Below, piece after piece: positions 1-4,876 of a stretch of DNA of 5,328 nt. Every line of letters begins with the position of its first letter. Positions within the stretch are counted from its first letter, which is position 1. Source of the stretch: Chitinophagaceae bacterium UBA4412. Its GTDB lineage: Bacteria; Bacteroidota; Bacteroidia; Chitinophagales; Chitinophagaceae. The notes beneath the pieces are model-generated. The model ran no database searches. It saw nothing but the letters and a program-made list of their open reading frames with translations, and was not told where the DNA came from. The stretch spans positions 3,529 to 8,856 of the forward strand of contig DGQO01000145.1 of assembly GCA_002400445.1 (NCBI GenBank), written 5' to 3'. The position numbers were made by a program, and so were the translations under genes.

Positions 1-273
1 TTGAAACCCTTTGGTATAAAACTTTCCGATTTGCATCCTGCCATGCAGTTGGGCAATACAGAAAGTATTAAGTCTTATTTGCTTCATTCAGATGCTGTGG
101 CTTTCCTGTCTCGCAACGCCATAGGCAGGGAATTGCAAAATAAATCTCTCGTTATTCTGCCGGTAACCAAACTGAATATCGTGCGTGATTTTTTCTTCAT
201 ACAACCCCAGGGTGATGCCGCCACCGTTGTTGGCTTTTTTATGAACTATGTAAAGCGATATAACTTTAAGTAA
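1..273 (+). CDS. LysR-type transcriptional regulator, C-terminal part (5' end outside window)
   Basis: The frame is open from the first base and ends in TAA at 271-273, giving about 90 residues. The stretch LGNTESIKSYLLHSDAVAFL, followed by SRNAIGREL and then KSLVILPV, is typical of the last third of the LysR-family effector-binding domain: the helix that follows an LGSTEAIK-like segment and the strand ending in a short L-x-x-L-P/E-V motif. Full LysR regulators are about 300 residues, so the DNA-binding winged helix and most of the sensor domain lie to the left of the window. The TTG at position 1 is just the window edge and should not be taken as the start. The gene lies 69 bases upstream of a UPF0324/YeiH transporter on the same strand. 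LysR regulators of the YeiE/CysB-like kind are often found beside that family, so it probably controls the transporter; this is inference. The effector is unknown. Family call is confident, subfamily is not. Confidence 0.88.
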   Translation: MKPFGIKLSDLHPAMQLGNTESIKSYLLHSDAVAFLSRNAIGRELQNKSLVILPVTKLNIVRDFFFIQPQGDAATVVGFFMNYVKRYNFK

Positions 274-303
274 TCAGGCATCACCATTTACCATTTCTTT
301 TAG

Positions 304-345
304 CATACCCGATTATTGACCTTTGTGGTACAAATAATTAGTATG
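304..345 (+). promoter_or_regulatory. Nested imperfect dyad / potential stem-loop over transporter start codon
   Basis: Three inverted-repeat arms share nearly the same centre (about 324-325): CATAC (304-308) with GTATG (341-345), ATTATT (312-317) with AATAAT (333-338), and ACC (319-321) with GGT (327-329) around the loop TTTGT. G318 can also pair with C331. As RNA this would be a hairpin of about 14-15 pairs with small internal loops, and its outer arm contains the ATG at 343-345. As DNA it could be a binding site for the LysR regulator encoded just upstream. It is not a clean T-N11-A LysR box, and no T-tract follows it, so an intrinsic terminator is unlikely. Arms are AT-rich, so chance is possible. 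Confidence 0.35.
318..325 (+). promoter_or_regulatory. Weak candidate -7 promoter element for the transporter gene
   Basis: GACCTTTG matches the Bacteroidota -7 consensus TAnnTTTG except for its first base. The T-rich stretch near 295-300 (TTTCTTTT) is the only possible -33 element and is not a good TTTG. A start of transcription near 330 would leave a leader of roughly 12 bases. The site lies at the centre of the dyad at 304-345, so a regulator bound there would cover it. Read-through from the upstream regulator gene is an equally good explanation for expression. Confidence 0.22.
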
Positions 346-1302
346 ATTAATCCGGTACTTCGTTTAAAAATATTTTTTGCGTCCCATGTTAAGTTGCAGA
401 AGCTCATATTTACCCTCCTGGCCGTGCTTTGTCTTACACCCTTAATATCTGCGCCCGTAGCACTGGTGCTGGGTTTCGTGCTGGTACAACTTGCAGGTAA
501 TCCATTTGAGCATACCACGCAGAAGTTCATTCCCATTTTACTGCAGGTTTCTGTGGTGGGTCTGGGCTTTGGAATGAATGTGAGCAATGCTCTCAAAGCC
601 GGGCGAGAAGGTTTTGTGTTTACCATCGGGAGTATTTTCTCCGTGCTTATCCTGGGCTTCCTGCTCACGAGATGGTTAAAGCTGGAAAAAATTACCGGCT
701 ATCTCGTTTCTGCGGGCACAGCTATTTGTGGTGGCAGTGCTATTGCTGCGGTGGCACCTATTGTAAAAGCCAGGCCCAGCCAGATTTCCGTAGCGCTTGC
801 GGTAGTGTTCACGCTTAATGCTGTTGCCTTGTTGATTTTTCCGGCAATCGGCCATTACTTCAATCTATCTCAGCATGATTTTGGACTTTGGTGTGCCATT
901 GCCATACATGATACCAGTTCTGTTGTGGGTGCTGCCAGCAAGTATGGTGCACAGGCTTTGGAAGTGGCCACTACCATAAAACTGTCAAGAGCCCTATGGA
1001 TCATTCCACTATCTATCGCCTCTGTTTACCTGTTTAAAAACAAAGCGGGCAAAGTAAAAATTCCCTGGTTTATCCTGTATTTTGTAATAGCGATGTGCCT
1101 TAGTTCTTATGTAGGTTTTGTACATGCCATCAGCCCGGTCATTGTTGCTATTGCCAAAGCTGGTTTAACCCTCACCTTATTTTTAATTGGTGCTGGTCTT
1201 TCTTTTAAAGTATTGAAAAGCGTAGGTCTGAAGCCACTCACTATGGCCATCCTGCTTTGGATATTTATTTCCTGCAGCACATTGTTTATCATTTTACACT
1301 AG
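343..1302 (+). CDS. UPF0324/YeiH-family membrane protein, putative sulfate exporter
   Basis: This 319-residue integral membrane protein belongs to the UPF0324/YeiH family (Pfam PF03601), usually annotated as putative sulfate exporter. Family hallmarks are the glycine-rich segment GTAICGGSAIAAVAPIVKA (residues 125-143), the segment AIAIHDTSSVVGAAS (185-199) followed by YG-AQALEVATTIKLSRALWIIPL (201-223), and the C-terminal LFLIGAGLSF (279-288). Roughly ten hydrophobic segments can be seen, among them about 22-50, 62-80, 92-110, 122-141, 148-170, 216-230, 241-262, 264-287 and 297-318, so the protein sits in the inner membrane. Length fits the family. I chose the ATG at 343 over an in-frame TTG at 316 because homologues begin close to the first hydrophobic stretch and the extra nine residues look non-coding. 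An upstream LysR gene on the same strand supports a regulator/transporter pair. The substrate is not proven for most members; sulfate or sulfite export, for example during sulfonate breakdown, is the working idea. It ends 10 bases from a convergent gene. Confidence 0.9.
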   Translation: MINPVLRLKIFFASHVKLQKLIFTLLAVLCLTPLISAPVALVLGFVLVQLAGNPFEHTTQKFIPILLQVSVVGLGFGMNVSNALKAGREGFVFTIGSIFSVLILGFLLTRWLKLEKITGYLVSAGTAICGGSAIAAVAPIVKARPSQISVALAVVFTLNAVALLIFPAIGHYFNLSQHDFGLWCAIAIHDTSSVVGAASKYGAQALEVATTIKLSRALWIIPLSIASVYLFKNKAGKVKIPWFILYFVIAMCLSSYVGFVHAISPVIVAIAKAGLTLTLFLIGAGLSFKVLKSVGLKPLTMAILLWIFISCSTLFIILH

Positions 1303-1312
1303 TTCTTCCAGG

Positions 1313-3295
1313 TTACTCTTTCATCTGGTTATTGGTAAATCGCTCACTGGCGGTTTGATAGTAGGAGATGGTTTCCTTTACTAATTTTTGGTCGGGATGT
1401 TGAACTGTGGTGAGCGAATCATCCGGCGTGGAAACCATAAATTGTTTTACGTTTTTCCGGTCATCAATCTGCGTAAAAACATCAGCTTTCAGCATGCCCA
1501 GGGTTCTATAGTTGCCCAGGAACGCCCGCTCATCGCCGGCTTTAGTTTGATTGATATCCTTGCCATACAGGGCTGTTTTGTAAGACCAGTGCAAGTATCC
1601 AAATAAAGTAGGCATCAGGTCTATCTGCGACGTAAGCCTGTCTATCTTTTGCGCAGCAACCGGCAGATTGTAAATGATGGCGGGAATATGGTGTTTGTCA
1701 ATATTGATTTCCCATTTACCAGCACTGCTTGCGCAATGATCTGCTACAATCACAAAAACCGTATTGGCAAACCATGGTTTTTGTTTTGCTGCACTAATAA
1801 ACTTTCCGATGGCATAATCTGTGTATTTGACTGCTGCATCACGACTGCCTTGTGGTAAATCTATTTTACCGTTCGGAAAAGTGTATGGCTTGTGGTTAGA
1901 AGTAGTCATGATAAACTGAAAGAAAGGTTTCTGTTGCGCATTGCTTTTGTCTGCATATTTTATAGCCTGCCTATAAAGATCTTCATCGCAGATGCCCCAG
2001 GCATTTTCAAAATTTACATCAGCATCTTCGATATTATATCTCTTCGTTTTTATATTATCAGACAAAGGATTACCGCGGTTTCTATCCACGATATCAAATC
2101 CCTGCCCTCCAAAATAATTATTCATATTATCAAAGTAGCCATCACCTCCATAAATAAAATAAGGCTGGTAATTTTTTTGCGTAAGGATACTTGCAATAGA
2201 CAACAAATGATCATTGTTAGCTCTTCTTACAATGCTATTTCCCGGAGTGGGGGGTACGCAGAGGGTGAGCGCTTCCATACCCCGCACAGTTCTAGTACCT
2301 GTGGCATATAGATTTTTAAAAAAGATGCTTTGATTTGCCAGGCTATCATACACTGGTGTGATATTATTTTTATTGCCAAAAGCACTTAAGTATTCCGCAC
2401 TAAAACTTTCTATCGTTATCAGGATGATGTTCGGGCGAATTTCATTAGAATCCTTTGTGAGTCTTTTGATATCATTCCAGGCAGGGCTCTCGTAGGATTG
2501 ATTGGTTTGCAACAGGTGTTGCTTTAATTCAAGGTAAGCCTCCTGCTCTGCCAGCTTTGGATAAAACAGATCGTAATTCAGTTCATTGGATTTGTAGGCG
2601 GCAAAAAATGAAAATACACCATTCTTACCGAGTTCGTTTACCACCTTACTATTGCTAAAATCTGCCCGCTTATTGGAGAGTACGGTGAGCAATAAAAGCC
2701 CAGTGAGTACTACAGGCAAAGCAATAAAAGCACGCCTTGTAAAAGAGGTCTTTGTGGAAAAACTCCTTGCAAAAGCACCCGTTTTGTACAGCATAAAAAA
2801 GCTGAGAGCTTCAAGCAAAACCAGGGCTGCTATAATGAGTGGCAGCGGATAAGACTGGTTGATATTTGCAACCACTTCATAAGTGTAAATGAGATAATCA
2901 ACGGCTATAAAATTAAACCTTGCGCCAAACTCATCCCAGAAGGGAAATTCTGCCATCAAACTGAAAAACATAATAAACAGCATTAGGCCGAGATAACCAT
3001 AGGTAAAAGTTTTGTCCACAGCTAAACCTATCCATCGTTTAGGAAATACGAGCAAGTACAGAGCGTACAGCATAAGGAAGGAAATGCCCACAGCAAGGTC
3101 ATACAGGAAGCCGGATAAAAATGCCCTGAGAATGTGCACCATATTGGATTCGAGGTTTCCAAAAGACCAAAACATTAAGCTGCACCTTACTAAAAAAGAT
3201 AGAGAAAGATATAAGCCAAGTACAAAAAAGAAGACTGAAAATCTTCCTTTGAAGATCTTTCCAAATGCGCCGGTTTTCACCGTACTGCTTTGCAT
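1313..3295 (-). CDS. LTA-synthase-like membrane-anchored sulfatase/phosphotransferase
   Basis: This 660-residue protein has five hydrophobic segments near its N-terminus (about 20-43, 60-84, 99-117, 151-170, 188-207), then a linker, then an alkaline-phosphatase-superfamily sulfatase domain (Pfam PF00884, about 287-570). This is the LtaS architecture, with the catalytic domain on the outer face of the inner membrane. Residues that look like the active site are E296 in ITIESF, a threonine in ATGTRTVRG (probably T336, the nucleophile, although T334 is possible), H468 in TTSNHKPY, and D519-H520 in VADHCASSAGK. All expected metal ligands are therefore present and the enzyme should be active. LtaS itself polymerises glycerol phosphate from phosphatidylglycerol, but Bacteroidota make no lipoteichoic acid, so the likely role is transfer of a phospho-group (phosphoglycerol or phosphoethanolamine) to an envelope glycan or lipid, or hydrolysis of such a group. 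The substrate is unknown. The ATG at 3295 gives a sensible short cytoplasmic N-terminus (MQSSTVKTG) before helix 1. No operon partner is close by: the next minus-strand gene upstream is 278 bases away. Confidence 0.9.
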   Translation of the reverse strand: MQSSTVKTGAFGKIFKGRFSVFFFVLGLYLSLSFLVRCSLMFWSFGNLESNMVHILRAFLSGFLYDLAVGISFLMLYALYLLVFPKRWIGLAVDKTFTYGYLGLMLFIMFFSLMAEFPFWDEFGARFNFIAVDYLIYTYEVVANINQSYPLPLIIAALVLLEALSFFMLYKTGAFARSFSTKTSFTRRAFIALPVVLTGLLLLTVLSNKRADFSNSKVVNELGKNGVFSFFAAYKSNELNYDLFYPKLAEQEAYLELKQHLLQTNQSYESPAWNDIKRLTKDSNEIRPNIILITIESFSAEYLSAFGNKNNITPVYDSLANQSIFFKNLYATGTRTVRGMEALTLCVPPTPGNSIVRRANNDHLLSIASILTQKNYQPYFIYGGDGYFDNMNNYFGGQGFDIVDRNRGNPLSDNIKTKRYNIEDADVNFENAWGICDEDLYRQAIKYADKSNAQQKPFFQFIMTTSNHKPYTFPNGKIDLPQGSRDAAVKYTDYAIGKFISAAKQKPWFANTVFVIVADHCASSAGKWEINIDKHHIPAIIYNLPVAAQKIDRLTSQIDLMPTLFGYLHWSYKTALYGKDINQTKAGDERAFLGNYRTLGMLKADVFTQIDDRKNVKQFMVSTPDDSLTTVQHPDQKLVKETISYYQTASERFTNNQMKE

Positions 3296-3573
3296 AATGA
3301 TGTTTTAAGGTGTTAAAATGCTAATGTAGTTTTCCTAGAAGTGCAGATGCGCTAGCGTGGTAGATATTCTATTCCTGCAGTTAAATGAAAGATTAAAAAC
3401 AGGTATGAAATATTACAGGCTGGCAAATATAAATAAGTGCGCCGTAGCATCGCCGTTAAAAATCTCATGCCATTTAGCTGCTTCGCCCAATACTATATTG
3501 GCCAAATGTGCTGGACTAAGCTTTCATGTGTAGTAACAAAAAAAACTGCGAAGCTGCTACATTTAATCGTTGA
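3296..3573. other. Gene-free stretch between the cyclophilin and sulfatase genes
   Basis: No credible coding frame lies here. It should hold the 3' end of the cyclophilin transcript and the promoter of the sulfatase gene, both on the minus strand. Visible elements are an A8 run at 3538-3545 (a T8 run on the minus strand, without a convincing GC-rich stem before it), a perfect six-base inverted repeat CCAATA/TATTGG with a three-base loop at 3487-3501, an eight-base palindrome CGCTAGCG at 3350-3357, and one match to the Bacteroidota -7 element at 3424-3431. Confidence 0.6.
3424..3431 (-). promoter_or_regulatory. Candidate -7 promoter element for the sulfatase gene
   Basis: Read on the minus strand this is TATATTTG, a full match to the Bacteroidota -7 consensus TAnnTTTG. 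It is the only such match in the 278 bases upstream of the sulfatase start. No good TTTG stands at the usual distance; the nearest T-rich triplet (TTTA, complement of 3457-3460) is about 25 bases away, longer than normal. It would give a leader of about 120 bases before the ATG at 3295, which is long. An AT-rich eight-mer of this kind can arise by chance. Confidence 0.3.
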
Positions 3574-4299
3574 CTAATACAATATTTTGATGTTCATTTT
3601 AATATCACCTAAAGGCCGGTTATTGCTATCCCTGGGCACATGAGATATTTTTGAAATTACGTCAATGCCAGACTCCACTTCGCCAAATACCGTGTATGCG
3701 CCATCAAGATGAGGCGTGCCACCCATTGTTTTGTAGCTTTCTCGTTGGGCTGCCGTATAAGGCAGTCCACGCCGCATTTCAAAACGGTTTAAGTCTTCAT
3801 CCGTCCATGTTTTGCCTTCTACCAAATAAAACTGGCAAGGGCTGCTGGCTTTTTCAGGATTGCCATCCCGGGCTGCGGCCAATGCACCTTTCTTATGAAA
3901 AAGGGATGGAACAAATTCTGCCGGAATGCGTGTCATAGAATCGCCTCCATCACCAAGCATTGCCCCGGATCGTGCTCCTTTGCTGTTCGGGTCGCCGCCT
4001 TGAATCATAAATGCCGGCACTACCCGGTGAAACAAAAGGCTGTCGTAAAAACCAGCCTGCACGAGTTTTACAAAATTATCCCGATGGAGGGGTGTGGAAT
4101 CGGAAAGTTTTATAATGATGTCTCCGGAGTCTGTACTAATGAGCATTCGGATAGGATAAACAAGTTGCCTGGGTTTATCCTGTACAACTTTCCTGGCCGT
4201 ATTTTTCTTAGCAGGTTTCTGTTGCTGCGCTTCGCAAAATGTGGTAAGCAATAGGGCAAGCATAAAAATACTACTGCACTGGTAAAATCTTTTACGCAT
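3574..4299 (-). CDS. Exported cyclophilin-type peptidylprolyl cis-trans isomerase
   Basis: This 241-residue protein starts with a signal peptide: basic MRKRF, a hydrophobic core IFMLALLLTTF (11-21), and a probable signal peptidase I site after CEA (A24|Q25). Cys22 is not in a good lipobox, so lipoprotein anchoring is unlikely. A lysine-rich, low-complexity linker (25-45) leads to a cyclophilin domain (about 48-241). Active-site residues seen by comparison with human cyclophilin A are R92, F97 and Q100 in FHRVVPAFMIQGGD (R55, F60, Q63), then Q156-F157-Y158 (Q111, F112, F113) and LDGAYTVFGEV (198-208). The drug-contacting tryptophan W121 is replaced by H197. About 30 extra residues (roughly 164-194) are inserted between the QFY strand and the LDG motif, giving a longer domain than cyclophilin A. 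The protein should catalyse prolyl isomerisation during folding of exported proteins in the periplasm. It has its own candidate promoter and lies 125 bases from the next gene upstream, so it is probably transcribed alone or only loosely with it. Confidence 0.94.
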   Translation of the reverse strand: MRKRFYQCSSIFMLALLLTTFCEAQQQKPAKKNTARKVVQDKPRQLVYPIRMLISTDSGDIIIKLSDSTPLHRDNFVKLVQAGFYDSLLFHRVVPAFMIQGGDPNSKGARSGAMLGDGGDSMTRIPAEFVPSLFHKKGALAAARDGNPEKASSPCQFYLVEGKTWTDEDLNRFEMRRGLPYTAAQRESYKTMGGTPHLDGAYTVFGEVESGIDVISKISHVPRDSNNRPLGDIKMNIKILY

Positions 4300-4339
4300 G
4301 AATGTAGAATTCAGATTTAATTTTTTTTGATCAATGTGC

Positions 4340-4369
4340 CAAAACTAAAGACATTCCCTGCAATGGAAA
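4340..4369 (-). promoter_or_regulatory. Candidate Bacteroidota promoter for the cyclophilin gene
   Basis: On the minus strand TAGTTTTG (complement of 4340-4347) matches the -7 consensus TAnnTTTG. About 18 bases further upstream, TTTC (complement of 4366-4369) is a one-mismatch version of the -33 TTTG. Transcription would start near 4335, leaving a leader of about 35 bases that includes an A-rich run (complement of the T8 at 4321-4328). An A-rich leader without Shine-Dalgarno is usual for Bacteroidota translation. Confidence 0.42.
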
Positions 4370-4391
4370 ACATAATTTTCTTCCAGGGATA

Positions 4392-4410
4392 CCGGGCTAT
4401 GCATTTTTAC
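4392..4410 (+). repeat. Direct repeat, copy 1 (17 of 19 identical to copy 2)
   Basis: This is CCGGGCTATGCA followed by TTTTTAC. The first 12 bases are identical to 4821-4832, and the next seven match at five positions. The copy lies in the 125-base space between the 115-residue gene and the cyclophilin gene, about 45 bases upstream of the candidate cyclophilin -7 element. Its role is unknown. Confidence 0.45.
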
Positions 4411-4424
4411 CAAAAACCAATTCG

Positions 4425-4772
4425 TTAGAATCCCTGGTTTGAAAAATAGAGCAGCGCATGGTCTTTTAAGAAATCTTCCTGCTCGTACACCTGCAGTTCT
4501 GGCAATGGTTTTAATTGCGTAAAATGTGGCCATCCTTCATCATCCAGCCCATCTGCGGAATAATAACCGCTGGGTAATAGGATGGTGCAAATGGCAATGT
4601 GCATCAAATCCTGCTTTTGTTCTTTACTAAATTCCTGCGGGCCCTGGCCCAGTTCCTGCACACCTATGAGTAGCAATACGCCATTCATATCCGGCTTTAT
4701 ATTAAACTTTTCTTTGAGGCGGATGCGTAGTTTGAGCCATCTTACCTGTAAGTCTTCCTCTCCGTGTTTCAT
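4425..4772 (-). CDS. Conserved Bacteroidota protein of unknown function (115 residues)
   Basis: I recognise the type but know no function for it. Similar small proteins occur in Bacteroidota with the same landmarks: KPDMNGVLLLIGVQELG (26-42), KEQKQDLMHIAICTILLPSGYY (50-71, a helix with a conserved DLMHIA core), and GLDDEGWPHFTQLKPLP (75-91). It has no signal peptide and no membrane segment. The acidic and basic residues mix with helical stretches (7-24, 48-65, 97-110), so a small soluble cytoplasmic protein is likely. I know of no catalytic motif here. The conserved histidine, glutamate and aspartate (H58, D77, E79, H83) could be structural or bind metal; that is a guess. The start at 4772 gives the N-terminus MKHGEEDLQVRWLKL, consistent with the usual start of such proteins; the next in-frame methionine (M29) would cut into the conserved KPD segment. 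The gene is divergent from serS with 104 bases between the two starts, and a strong promoter match ends almost on its ATG. Confidence 0.78.
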   Translation of the reverse strand: MKHGEEDLQVRWLKLRIRLKEKFNIKPDMNGVLLLIGVQELGQGPQEFSKEQKQDLMHIAICTILLPSGYYSADGLDDEGWPHFTQLKPLPELQVYEQEDFLKDHALLYFSNQGF

Positions 4773-4776
4773 GCTG

Positions 4777-4805
4777 CAAAGTTATGGCTGCAGGCTTGTT
4801 TGCAA
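4777..4805 (-). promoter_or_regulatory. Candidate Bacteroidota promoter for the 115-residue gene
   Basis: On the minus strand, TTG (complement of 4803-4805) is followed after 18 bases by TAACTTTG (complement of 4777-4784), a full match to -7 TAnnTTTG with a -33 TTG at near-normal spacing. This is the best two-part promoter match in the window. The -7 element ends only four bases before the ATG at 4772-4770, so the transcript would begin on or next to the start codon. A short inverted repeat CTTG/CAAG (4795-4798, 4803-4806) overlaps the -33 part. Confidence 0.48.
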
Positions 4806-4820
4806 GACGCTAATTCATCT

Positions 4821-4839
4821 CCGGGCTATGCAGGTTTAC
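4821..4839 (+). repeat. Direct repeat, copy 2 (17 of 19 identical to copy 1)
   Basis: CCGGGCTATGCA followed by GGTTTAC, in the same orientation as the copy at 4392-4410. It sits in the divergent region between the 115-residue gene and serS, just upstream of the serS -7 element, where the -33 part of that promoter would be expected. It could be a protein-binding site or chance similarity. Confidence 0.45.
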
Positions 4840-4843
4840 TTAT

Positions 4844-4851
4844 TATCTTTG
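4844..4851 (+). promoter_or_regulatory. Candidate -7 promoter element for serS
   Basis: TATCTTTG matches the Bacteroidota -7 consensus TAnnTTTG exactly. Transcription would start near 4856, leaving about 20 bases of leader that contain an A7 run (4860-4866) in place of a Shine-Dalgarno sequence, a common arrangement in this phylum. No clear -33 TTTG is seen at 17-23 bases upstream; that region is occupied by the repeat at 4821-4839. Confidence 0.45.
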
Positions 4852-4876
4852 CCATCCGCAAAAAAATAGCATACAC

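Noticed and set aside
316..342. In-frame TTG start at 316 that would extend the transporter by nine residues
   Set aside because: The extra residues (MTFVVQIIS) do not resemble the family N-terminus, and the ATG at 343 places the first hydrophobic segment at a normal distance.
300..668. Open frame of 122 codons on the minus strand opposite the transporter gene
   Set aside because: It is antisense to a clearly coding region, has low-complexity Ser/Thr/Pro/Arg composition and matches nothing I recognise.
1892..2311. Open frame of 139 codons on the plus strand inside the sulfatase-like gene
   Set aside because: It lies opposite the conserved catalytic domain, and its isoleucine- and serine-rich translation is what the complement of that coding sequence would give. 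The same holds for the shorter plus-strand frames at 1388-1858 and 2652-3308.
3350..3357. Palindrome CGCTAGCG
   Set aside because: Eight bases is short, it stands alone without flanking symmetry, and it is not placed well for a promoter operator.
3538..3573. T8 tract on the minus strand after the cyclophilin stop as an intrinsic terminator
   Set aside because: The sequence before the T-run has no stable GC-rich stem. A seven-pair hairpin in the area (TGTAGTA/TGCTACA, 3529-3561) has the run in its loop, which is the wrong arrangement.
3651..4254. Two plus-strand open frames (95 and 119 codons) opposite the cyclophilin gene
   Set aside because: The cyclophilin frame carries a full set of active-site motifs and a signal peptide; the opposite frames have no family likeness.
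4773..4876. T-box or other tRNA-sensing leader ahead of serS
   Set aside because: The leader is only about 20 bases if the -7 match is right, there is no T-box core sequence, and such leaders are not expected in Bacteroidota.
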